A stretch of 44,629 nt of DNA, taken from the NCBI GenBank assembly GCA_003136675.1, contig PLFE01000162.1:7874-52502 (forward strand). Direction: 5' to 3'. The notes beneath the pieces are model-generated. The model did not search any database, had not been told where the DNA came from, and worked only from the letters and a program-made list of their open reading frames with translations. Made by a program: the position numbers and the translations under genes. Position 1 is the stretch's first letter. Each line of letters opens with the position of its first letter. Positions 8,553 to 15,930 of this stretch are shown here, piece after piece. Source of the stretch: Bryobacterales bacterium. GTDB taxonomy: Bacteria; Acidobacteriota; Terriglobia; Bryobacterales; Bryobacteraceae.

Positions 8553-8959
8553 CACTTGCCTCCCTGCTTCTGTTCCTTTTCGTAGCGCGCGAGCATTTCG
8601 CGCATTTCGTTGATCTCAGCCGGCGAAGTGGGTTTGGCAGCCAGCGCCTGCATCATCAGATCGGCGGCGGACCCGGAAAAAACCCGATCGAGCATATGCC
8701 CGACGATGGCCCGCTGGGTCTTCTCCCGCGCCACTCTCGGCTTGTAGACGTGCGCGCGTTCGGCTTCGTCCCGCTCCAGCAGACCTTTTTCCGTCATGAT
8801 CTGCATGAGCTTGAGAATGGTGGTGTAACCGGTGAGGCCGGGCCTGGCGGCGGAGATCACCTCATGCACGTCGCGGACCGTAGCGGGGCCTCGATCCCAC
8901 AGAACGCGAAGGATCTCAAGCTCGGAATTGGTGGGACGGGGACTGGGGGCGGTTGACAT
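8552..8959 (-). CDS. BlaI/MecI/CopY-family transcriptional repressor
   Basis: A 135-residue protein of typical BlaI length. The N-terminal winged-helix (residues about 9-80) shows the family pattern ELEILRVLWDRGPATVRDV, followed by GYTTILKLMQIMTEKGLL and a basic wing (RAHVYKPRVARE). The C-terminal helices (about 85-128) match the dimerisation/cleavage region of the family. Its stop overlaps the M56 peptidase start, so the two are translationally coupled as in bla/mec-type operons. A perfect palindrome in its own promoter is the likely operator, implying autoregulation. The ATG at 8959 has no Shine-Dalgarno and lies very close to the putative -10, suggesting a near-leaderless mRNA. Confidence 0.9.
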   Translation of the reverse strand: MSTAPSPRPTNSELEILRVLWDRGPATVRDVHEVISAARPGLTGYTTILKLMQIMTEKGLLERDEAERAHVYKPRVAREKTQRAIVGHMLDRVFSGSAADLMMQALAAKPTSPAEINEMREMLARYEKEQKQGGK

Positions 8960-8970
8960 CTAAAAAGACG

Positions 8971-8997
8971 ATACTACGAATCAATTCGTAGTGTCAA
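8971..8997 (-). promoter_or_regulatory. blaI-like promoter with embedded operator palindrome
   Basis: On the minus strand a consensus -35 TTGACA (8997-8992) is followed, 15 nt later, by TAGTAT (8976-8971; 4/6 match to TATAAT). The spacer is occupied by the palindrome ACTACGAATTGATTCGTAGT (8973-8992): 9-bp perfect arms around a 2-nt centre. BlaI-type repressors bind dyads covering promoter elements, so this is the likely operator, although its arms differ from the staphylococcal TACA/TGTA core. The expected start point would leave only a few nucleotides before the ATG at 8959. Confidence 0.7.
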
Positions 8998-9012
8998 GAA
9001 AAAGGTGCTCAA

Positions 9013-9594
9013 CTACTCACGCGAGACGCTGGCCGCGATCACGACTCTCACCACCCCGTTTCCCAAATCCAGCCGCTCAATCTTGTGGCTCAATCCGAAC
9101 CAAACCCCAGTCTTCGCCTCCGGAAAGCTCGGGATCACAAACTGGGAAAGCAGAAAATCCAGCGTGCGCCCTTCCACTGCAACGCCTGAAATCTCCACCC
9201 TCTCCACGTCTACGCGCGCACGTCCATGCGCCGACTGTATCCGCACGCGAACGCGCAATGGCCGCTGCCCTTCGAGCAACTTCCGCAAGATCCATCCGGG
9301 CTGCGGACCCACCTGCGGCAAACGCAGAAAATCGATCATCGCGAACGCCTCGGCGTGACCTGGGGTTATCGTCAACTTCGGATCATGCACGGCTCCAGGC
9401 GCAATCACTTCCGCTTGCACGCGCGCGTAGGCCGCCAGTTCCGAAGCAGTCAGCGAGACACGGCTTCCGGCGGGGGCGCGATCCTGCTCAATCAATGCGA
9501 ACTTCGCAAGCGCGGCGTCAACCGCTGTCGCCGCGGTCGCCGCGCTGAGCACCGTGCAGATCAGGAGAACAAAGGAATACGTGCGGGCAGCCAT
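9013..9594 (-). CDS. small exported protein of unknown function, last gene of the MoxR operon
   Basis: About 193 residues from the ATG at 9594 (an in-frame ATG at 9612 adds six). The N-terminus is a signal peptide (MAARTYSFVLL..., Ala-rich cleavage region). The mature part has alternating beta-like stretches (LRVRVRIQSAHGRARVDVERV, then VVRVVIAASVSRE at the end) and no recognisable catalytic motif. It resembles in style lipid- or ligand-binding periplasmic domains of the DUF2993 kind, but I cannot claim membership. The gene overlaps the 3' end of the VWA gene by 34 nt, so it belongs to the same operon. There is no transmembrane segment after the signal. Confidence 0.65.
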   Translation of the reverse strand: MAARTYSFVLLICTVLSAATAATAVDAALAKFALIEQDRAPAGSRVSLTASELAAYARVQAEVIAPGAVHDPKLTITPGHAEAFAMIDFLRLPQVGPQPGWILRKLLEGQRPLRVRVRIQSAHGRARVDVERVEISGVAVEGRTLDFLLSQFVIPSFPEAKTGVWFGLSHKIERLDLGNGVVRVVIAASVSRE

Positions 9595-12062
9595 TCTCGC
9601 AGACCCTTCCATTTGCGTGCCAACAACTCAGCCAGATTCAGCAGGATCGCCAAGGCCAGCAACCCGGGCCAAAGCCGCAAAGTGGCGAGATTCGTGCGTC
9701 CGCCCGAATCGAAGACCTGGGAGGGCTCGGGATTATAGCGGCCGCCGGTAGCCGCGGAAAGCTGCCGGAGGAGCTGTTCGTTCACTCCGAAATCATTCAG
9801 CTCGGCTTCGTTCCGGTAAAACCCAATCTCAGGAAACGCGCGGGATTCTTCGAGTGGCCGGACGCGAAACAAACCCTGCGCCGAACCAATTCTCACCCGC
9901 GCCCGATATTCGTTCTTCGCCAGACGCGTCACCTGCGCGGCCTTGCGAAACTGTCCCGGACCCAGAGCGAAAATGTCGGGAGTCTTCGCCGGCTCCGCGA
10001 CATGCGCAGCCAGGCGGTAGTTGATGACCAGTTCCTCAGTGGCCGGGTCGTACTCGGCCGTCGCTTCGCTGGGGGGCGCATGGGGCAGCAGATCGCGAAT
10101 CACATTGGTCCAGAAGCGGTCAAAGTCTTTCCATGTCAGCCACGAGTTGGCCCAACGGTTCTTCGCATCCGACGTAAACACAGCGGAACGGCCGAGCCCA
10201 TATTGCCATCGCACCAACAATGGATCTTTCTCCATCTTCAGAATCTCATCGGCATCGGGACGCGCCTCGAACCGCACATAGCCGTCCAGCGCGGGCGCAG
10301 CAGCCATATCGACTCCGTCCAAGAGATCGGACTTGGCGACCACTTCGGGCTTCAGCGCCTTCTCCACCGCGGTGGTTCCGGTATGCTCCCGAACATCCTT
10401 CAAGAGGATCTGCTCCAGCCCAGCCGGCTCAATCAGGAAATAGCTCTTCCCTTTCGAATTGGAGGCGATCTTTTCCAGATACGCGCGATTCACGTCTTGC
10501 CCTAGTCCAACCGTGGAAATCGTCACATGCTCCGCGGAAGCATCCCGCGCGAGGGTCAAACTATCGCCCTCTTCTGAAATTCCATCGGTCAGCAGAACAA
10601 TATGCTTGTAAACCGCATTCACCGGTTTGATCTTGTTGAAAGCCTCAGCCAGGGCCGGAGCGATCTGGGTACCGCCGTCAGGAGTAATGCCGCTAATCAG
10701 GCGCTCGATTTGGGAGCGGTCTTCCGCTTTGCGCAATGGCACCGCCCACTGGAACGAGTTATCGAAGATCAGAACAGCCACCCAATCCTCAGGCTTCAGA
10801 TTTTCCACCACGCCGATGGAAGCGAGGCGCGCCAGGTCCATCTTCTTGCCTTCCATGGACGAAGACTTATCGATGATGAGAATCACGCAGGTTCCCTGGG
10901 GCGATTGCGGCGGGGCGAGTTTGGCTGGGAGCGCGCGCGCCAGGGGCGTTTCCGGTGCGCCCTTGGGGTCCACGTAAACGTTCTTTTCACCGGCGATCCA
11001 GAGCAAGCCCCCGCCCTGCTGTTCAAACGCTTCGAGGCGCGTCTGTTCCGGCGATGCGATGCTTTCCATGTTCCAGTTGTTATAGATGACGAGCTGGTAA
11101 GAGGAAAGATCGGCGGGAAGGGCATGCGAACCGTGCTCGACATCGAACTGGTTCGCGGCCAGGATCTGGATGAGGTGCGCATCCGCGGCGGCCGGGTCAT
11201 CCGACATGACCAGAACGCGCGGGCGCCGCACCGTCATCGCATACTCGAACGGCGCGCCGTCGGATTGATTGGTTTTGATGGTACCTGAAAGTTCAACGGC
11301 GCCGGTCGTGTTCAAGTCGGCCCGCAGGGTAACGTGATTTTCGCCGGGGACCAGAGACAGCGGCTGGGAGCCGAGCTTGCGCCCTTCCGCTTGAAATTCC
11401 GCCGCGGCGCTGGTGGCTTCCGGAGAGGTGAGGGTCAATTCCACAGGGAAGCGCTCTCCGCTGAACACCTGTTCCGGCGCGGAGACGGATTCCACCCGCA
11501 ACGCGGGCCGCGTGCGGCCCGCCAAGGGAAAAGTATCAATGGCGACGCCGAGTTGCTCCGCCTGCCAGGCCGCGCGCGTCACGCTGCCCAGGTTCTCATT
11601 GCCGTCCGTGATCAGCGCCACACGGCGCACCGCGTCCGCCGGCAAAGCCGAAACGGAGTCTCGAATGGCGCCCTCAAGATTGGTGGCGCGGCCCGCATCC
11701 CCGGTCGAATGTTCGAGCTTGCCGGTGCGCGCTTCGGACGGCGTCAGGCTGCGCGTGCTTCTCGCAAAAGGAAACACGGTCACCAGGTTCGACCCACGGG
11801 CTCTCTCAATGGCGCCCGCAGTTTTGGAAGCAGCCGCCAAGTCATCCGAGGTGACGCTCAAAGACGTATCGGCCAGCACTGCGACGGCAACCTTCGGATC
11901 CGCATAAGTGATCACAGGCTGGGAGAGCGCCACGATCACGGCGGCAATTCCAGCCGCCTTCAAGACCAGTAAAATCGGGCGAGGGGAATTGCGCCAGGCC
12001 AACACAATCCAAGCCGCCGGAAGCACCAGCAGAAGCAGCAGCGCCGGGTTCGCGAAGGTCAT
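9561..12062 (-). CDS. large membrane-anchored VWA-domain protein
   Basis: An 833-residue protein. The ATG at 12062 overlaps the stop of the upstream BatA-like gene (ATGA), which decides the start over a longer frame. Two N-terminal hydrophobic segments (LLLLLVLPAAWIVLAW, and around AAGIAAVIVAL) precede a first VWA-like fold with the DTSLS motif and ALITDGNEN. A glutamine-amidotransferase-like stretch follows (YQLVIYNNWN ... GGGLLWIAGE), then a canonical VWA domain with the MIDAS motif DKSSS near residue 395 and LLTDGISEEGDS. A beta-rich region and a C-terminal membrane helix near LRLWPGLLALAILLNLAELLA complete it. Members of this architecture accompany MoxR ATPases and are thought to act in envelope complexes; the substrate is unknown. 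Confidence 0.8.
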   Translation of the reverse strand: MTFANPALLLLLVLPAAWIVLAWRNSPRPILLVLKAAGIAAVIVALSQPVITYADPKVAVAVLADTSLSVTSDDLAAASKTAGAIERARGSNLVTVFPFARSTRSLTPSEARTGKLEHSTGDAGRATNLEGAIRDSVSALPADAVRRVALITDGNENLGSVTRAAWQAEQLGVAIDTFPLAGRTRPALRVESVSAPEQVFSGERFPVELTLTSPEATSAAAEFQAEGRKLGSQPLSLVPGENHVTLRADLNTTGAVELSGTIKTNQSDGAPFEYAMTVRRPRVLVMSDDPAAADAHLIQILAANQFDVEHGSHALPADLSSYQLVIYNNWNMESIASPEQTRLEAFEQQGGGLLWIAGEKNVYVDPKGAPETPLARALPAKLAPPQSPQGTCVILIIDKSSSMEGKKMDLARLASIGVVENLKPEDWVAVLIFDNSFQWAVPLRKAEDRSQIERLISGITPDGGTQIAPALAEAFNKIKPVNAVYKHIVLLTDGISEEGDSLTLARDASAEHVTISTVGLGQDVNRAYLEKIASNSKGKSYFLIEPAGLEQILLKDVREHTGTTAVEKALKPEVVAKSDLLDGVDMAAAPALDGYVRFEARPDADEILKMEKDPLLVRWQYGLGRSAVFTSDAKNRWANSWLTWKDFDRFWTNVIRDLLPHAPPSEATAEYDPATEELVINYRLAAHVAEPAKTPDIFALGPGQFRKAAQVTRLAKNEYRARVRIGSAQGLFRVRPLEESRAFPEIGFYRNEAELNDFGVNEQLLRQLSAATGGRYNPEPSQVFDSGGRTNLATLRLWPGLLALAILLNLAELLARKWKGLREWLPARIPLFS

Positions 12063-13900
12063 GAAACCCTCCTCAACGGGACGGGCGCAGGCACGGCTTT
12101 CAGGCGCGCACGCCGCAGCCGTGCATAAAGCATCCATTCGGCAGCCAGACACGCTGCGCCTAAAATAGCCAGCCAGGGCCAAACCTCACGCGGCGCATCC
12201 GACCCGTTCGACGCACCATGCGGCAAGCCGCGAATCACACCGACCGGCGGATACCACCGCGTATCCCACATTTCCGGAAGCGTGAGCGCGTAATCCTGTT
12301 CGCGCCCAGGAGTGATGACGCGAATACTCTGCCGGCTCCCGCTGAAAAAATGAAGCGTGTGGTGATCCACAGTGAACGGAACCGGCGTTCCATCCGCGCG
12401 CTTCACTTCCGCGGGCCCGTCGTCTGGAAACGGCGCCAGAGCGGAACCGGCGGCCTGCAGGGTGACGCCGCTGTGTTGGAACGCTTGCGGGTTGATCCAG
12501 CGCAGAATGTTCGCGAACACCAGAGGAATCGCAAGCTGGTAGCGCGTCCCCGCTGCGCCGGGATCGAAGCCGATCACCACGGTCTTCTGCTTGCCGGGGC
12601 GAGCGACAATCACGGGCCCGTCATCCACGGAGGCAACCGCGATATCGCCTGGATTCGTGGCGAAGATCGATGCTGCGCCCAACTTCACATCGCGCGCGCG
12701 AAGCCCTGCGCCGAGCCCGTCCTCCGGCGTCCATCGAATGCCTTGAGGATCGCGGACCGTCTTCACAACACGCACCGGAGAATCGGCTGCGGGCGGGTCG
12801 ATCCAGATGGTATCTACGTTGTGATTGTCACCCTTATATTGTTCCGGCGCGCGAAATTGCGCCTCCACCAGGGCGTTCGCCGTGAGCAAAGGCCGAACCA
12901 CTTCAGGGTGCGCGGTATAGACGACTATCTGCAAGCGAGGCAACGCTGGAATCAGAATCTCGGCGCGGTCGTCATCCGGAAAAGCATCGCCCGGCGTGAT
13001 TCGCGCTTCCAGCAACCCGGCTTGCCTGGCATGCACGGTGAACGCCGATTCCTGCTCCGCGCCCGGCGCCATGGTGAGCACCCTCATGCCCACCGGCGCG
13101 TGATCGAACCCCACCGTGAGATTGACGGTATGCGCTCGAAGACCGTAGTTCCGCGTGGTGACCAGCACGTCCCAAGCCCCGTTCTCAGCGGGCGACCGCG
13201 CGATGCTGGCGCTCCGCAGGCCAACGTTTTCGATTTGATCCGGGACGTTGATCCATCGTAAGCCTTTCCCGTCGATAACTGCGGCGTCTTGGGTATTTCG
13301 AACGCGGCCGCTGCCTGCATAAGCCACTTCGCCACCGGCGTGCTGCATGGATTGCGCGCGCCTCGCAAATTGAATCGCGCCGGTGAGATCGAGCGCTGTG
13401 GCTCCTGGTTCAGAAGCCGCAATGGCAGCGCGCACGCGGCTGCGATCGGATTCAAAAGCCGTGGCTGGAGTGGCCAGGGCATCGGCGCGCACCAGCATGA
13501 CGCGATCGCCCGCCGGCACAGCCGACAGCCACTCGGCGGCTCGCCGGCGAGCCGTATCGATGAGAGGACGCCCCCCTAAAGGACGGGCGGACATCCACGC
13601 CGACGTATCGAGAATGAGCACATCGTATCCAGGCCGGGAGAAGGGATTACCAATTCGCGGCTGCGCAATGGCCAGCAGCAAAAGCAGAATTCCGGCCAAT
13701 TGCAGCAGCAGCGATAAAGGCTGCCGGATCATGCGCCGCCGCGAAGTTTGCACCGGCTGATTCGCCTGCGTCCAGAAGCGGAGGGTCGAAACCACCTGTC
13801 TGCGGCGTGACCTGTCCAGCAGGTACAGCGCTACGGTAAACGCGGAAACCGCGCCTGCGGCGATCAGCCACTCTCCCCACCCCAGGTTCAGAAAGAACAT
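12059..13900 (-). CDS. BatA-like protein (N-terminal BatA/aerotolerance domain)
   Basis: 613 residues. It begins with the hydrophobic WGEWLIAAGAVSAFTVALYLLDRSRRRQ, typical of the BatA N-terminal domain, with a second membrane segment at about 62-80 (LSLLLQLAGILLLLLAIAQP). A VWA-like domain follows, but its MIDAS is degenerate (LDTSAWMSA, DxSxxxS spacing not kept). The long periplasmic region is beta-rich, and a last hydrophobic segment, WPWLAILGAACLAAEWMLY, anchors the C-terminus. Its ATG shares one base with the TGA of the DUF58 gene, and its own stop overlaps the next VWA gene. Bat proteins were named for aerotolerance in Bacteroides; the exact function here is unknown. Confidence 0.8.
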   Translation of the reverse strand: MFFLNLGWGEWLIAAGAVSAFTVALYLLDRSRRRQVVSTLRFWTQANQPVQTSRRRMIRQPLSLLLQLAGILLLLLAIAQPRIGNPFSRPGYDVLILDTSAWMSARPLGGRPLIDTARRRAAEWLSAVPAGDRVMLVRADALATPATAFESDRSRVRAAIAASEPGATALDLTGAIQFARRAQSMQHAGGEVAYAGSGRVRNTQDAAVIDGKGLRWINVPDQIENVGLRSASIARSPAENGAWDVLVTTRNYGLRAHTVNLTVGFDHAPVGMRVLTMAPGAEQESAFTVHARQAGLLEARITPGDAFPDDDRAEILIPALPRLQIVVYTAHPEVVRPLLTANALVEAQFRAPEQYKGDNHNVDTIWIDPPAADSPVRVVKTVRDPQGIRWTPEDGLGAGLRARDVKLGAASIFATNPGDIAVASVDDGPVIVARPGKQKTVVIGFDPGAAGTRYQLAIPLVFANILRWINPQAFQHSGVTLQAAGSALAPFPDDGPAEVKRADGTPVPFTVDHHTLHFFSGSRQSIRVITPGREQDYALTLPEMWDTRWYPPVGVIRGLPHGASNGSDAPREVWPWLAILGAACLAAEWMLYARLRRARLKAVPAPVPLRRVS

Positions 13901-14781
13901 CAGGCCACGCCCCGGGCACGAATCATGTCGTCAAACAGCACATCTTCCAGAAGCCTTGAGGTTGAGACGCTCACGTAGCGTCCCGCGTTGCGTAAAGCAA
14001 GCTGCTTCAGCGCGGCAGAGTATTCATCGAACTGGCGGGTATACTCCGCACGCGCGGCGTCGTCAAACTCAACACGCATTTCCTGGCCGGATTCCGCATC
14101 CACTAACTCCAGTTCCCCGGCCCAGGGAGGAACACGATCGTCGTCCTTCCAGATCTGGATCAGGGAAAGCTCGTGGCCAAAGTCGGCCAGATACTGGAGA
14201 GCCCGTTCGCAACCCTGATCGTCCAGGAAATCGGAAATGATAATCAGCAGGCCGCGCTGCGGGCGCGAGCTCATGTATTCCTTGGCGATTTCGTAGAAGT
14301 CGGTCTTGCCGCCCGCCTGCAAGCGCTCCAGATAGGTGGCGACTGGACTGAAGCGATGGCGCCCACCCCCGCAACGTTTGGCTTCCCCGAGCCGCGCGGA
14401 GAACGGCACGATCGTCAGCGTGTCGAGGCGCACCAGGCCCACGTAAGCGAGCGCGCCAGCCAACTTCCGCGCGTAATCGAATTTGACGCCATCGCCTAAC
14501 CCCATCGACGCGCTGGAATCCAGAAGCACCTGCACCGGAACGCGTGGCTCAATCTGAAACATCTTGAGGAAGAGCTTTTCCAGCCGGAGATAGGCGCGCC
14601 AGTTGACGGCGCGAAGGTCGTCCCCCTGATGAAAATTGCGATGATCCAGAAACTCCTGGCCGCCACCGGCAAAACGCGAGGGATTGTGGCCGCCCACCAG
14701 CCCGGCGAAAGACTTCTGCCAGTAGATGGTGAGCCGCTCCAGCTTTTCGAGGAACTGGCGGTCAAGGAGCGGTTCGGGCAT
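13900..14781 (-). CDS. DUF58-domain (VWA-fold) protein
   Basis: 293 residues with the standard DUF58 core: GGGQEFLDHRNFHQGDDLR near residue 45, AVNWRAYLRLEKLFLKMF, and a VWA-type metal site in VLLDSSASMGLGDG near residue 87. A second strand/turn is seen in LLIIISDFLDDQG. There is no signal peptide or membrane segment, so it is probably cytoplasmic and works with the MoxR ATPase encoded 43 nt upstream, as in most bacterial MoxR loci. The gap to moxR is short and has no terminator. Confidence 0.9.
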   Translation of the reverse strand: MPEPLLDRQFLEKLERLTIYWQKSFAGLVGGHNPSRFAGGGQEFLDHRNFHQGDDLRAVNWRAYLRLEKLFLKMFQIEPRVPVQVLLDSSASMGLGDGVKFDYARKLAGALAYVGLVRLDTLTIVPFSARLGEAKRCGGGRHRFSPVATYLERLQAGGKTDFYEIAKEYMSSRPQRGLLIIISDFLDDQGCERALQYLADFGHELSLIQIWKDDDRVPPWAGELELVDAESGQEMRVEFDDAARAEYTRQFDEYSAALKQLALRNAGRYVSVSTSRLLEDVLFDDMIRARGVA

Positions 14782-14824
14782 TAGTCATCGCTCATGGCCT
14801 ACGCTCATTACCTATACTCATCAC

Positions 14825-15826
14825 CTACGCGATGGCCGCCCGCGCCGTGACGCCCTTGATAATGGCGCCCAGCAGCGTCTCAGGCGTCTCGCCATCCGCG
14901 TGAGCATCGAAGTTCAAAATAATGCGATGCCGCAGAACCGCCGGCGCGACGGCCTGAACGTCATCGGTGCTCAGATGATAACGCCCGTGCATGAGCGCCA
15001 GCACGCGCCCGCATTCCACCAGAGCCTGCGCGCCGCGCGGCGAACTCCCATACCTTATATACTTGCGCGCCACGTCCGCGGATTCGGGCTGCTCCGGCTG
15101 CGTCGCCATCACGAGCTGAATTCCATATTCCCGAACATGCGGCGCCACCAGCACCTGCCGCGCCACGCTGCGCACTTGCAAAATTGAATCCCGGTCGAGA
15201 ACGGCCTCCACCTGCGCCTCTTCCCGCTGAATGGTTCGTTCCACAATGCGCGTCAGATCTTCCCTCGAAGGATAGGTGACGAGGATCTTCATCAGAAAGC
15301 GGTCGAGCTGCGCTTCGGGCAGTGGATAAGTGCCTTCCATCTCGATCGGATTCTGCGTGGCCATCACCAGAAACGGCAATTCCAGTTCATGCGTGGTGTT
15401 GCCGCTGGTGACGGTGTGCTCCTGCATAGCCTCCAGCAGAGCCGACTGCGTCTTCGGTGTCGCTCGATTGATCTCGTCAGCCAGCACGAGGTTGGCGAAG
15501 ATTGGCCCCGGCTGGAAGCGCAGAAACTTGTGCCCGCGATCGTCGGATTCCGCCACCATGCTGCCCACAATGTCACCGGGCATCAGGTCTGGCGTGAACT
15601 GAATCCGCGAATACTTCAGGTGCAGGGCCCGAGAAAGGGTTCGTAACAGGGTTGTTTTGCCCAGCCCCGGGACGCCTTCCAGCAGAACGTGACCCCCGGC
15701 AATCAGGCAGATCAGCACGCCCTCGACAACGCTATCCTGCCCGACGATCACTTTGGCGATCTCCGCGCGCACTTCGCGGAGCTGCGCAACCGCCTTCTCC
15801 AGAGCCTCTTCCGAACCCGAACCCAT
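14825..15826 (-). CDS. MoxR-family AAA+ ATPase
   Basis: 333 residues, full length for MoxR. Walker A is GVPGLGKT (51-58), Walker B LVLADEIN (about 113-120), and sensor 1 lies in FLVMATQNPIE. The pore-proximal stretch MEGTYPLPEAQLDRF is characteristic of the family. MoxR ATPases act as chaperone-like motors for VWA proteins; three VWA-fold proteins are encoded directly downstream, which fits. It is the first gene of the five-gene operon. The 104 nt between it and cheA contain a small GC hairpin, so it probably has its own promoter, though I find no convincing -35/-10. Confidence 0.93.
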   Translation of the reverse strand: MGSGSEEALEKAVAQLREVRAEIAKVIVGQDSVVEGVLICLIAGGHVLLEGVPGLGKTTLLRTLSRALHLKYSRIQFTPDLMPGDIVGSMVAESDDRGHKFLRFQPGPIFANLVLADEINRATPKTQSALLEAMQEHTVTSGNTTHELELPFLVMATQNPIEMEGTYPLPEAQLDRFLMKILVTYPSREDLTRIVERTIQREEAQVEAVLDRDSILQVRSVARQVLVAPHVREYGIQLVMATQPEQPESADVARKYIRYGSSPRGAQALVECGRVLALMHGRYHLSTDDVQAVAPAVLRHRIILNFDAHADGETPETLLGAIIKGVTARAAIA

Positions 15827-15851
15827 CTCTACAAGTTACCGCGAAGCGCGC

Positions 15852-15868
15852 GCGCCCTTTCAGGGCGC
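15852..15868 (-). terminator. possible terminator hairpin after cheA
   Basis: gcgccc-tttca-gggcgc forms a 6-bp GC stem with a 5-nt loop in the 104-nt gap between cheA and moxR. On the minus strand the overlapping TTTCAG...CTGAAA can form an alternative stem. No U-run follows, so a terminator role for the chemosensory operon is only a weak suggestion. Confidence 0.3.
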
Positions 15869-15930
15869 CTGAAATTCCATCATCAGCATTCAGTTCGCCA
15901 GTTGACCCCGGGGCGCGTACGGCCCAACAA

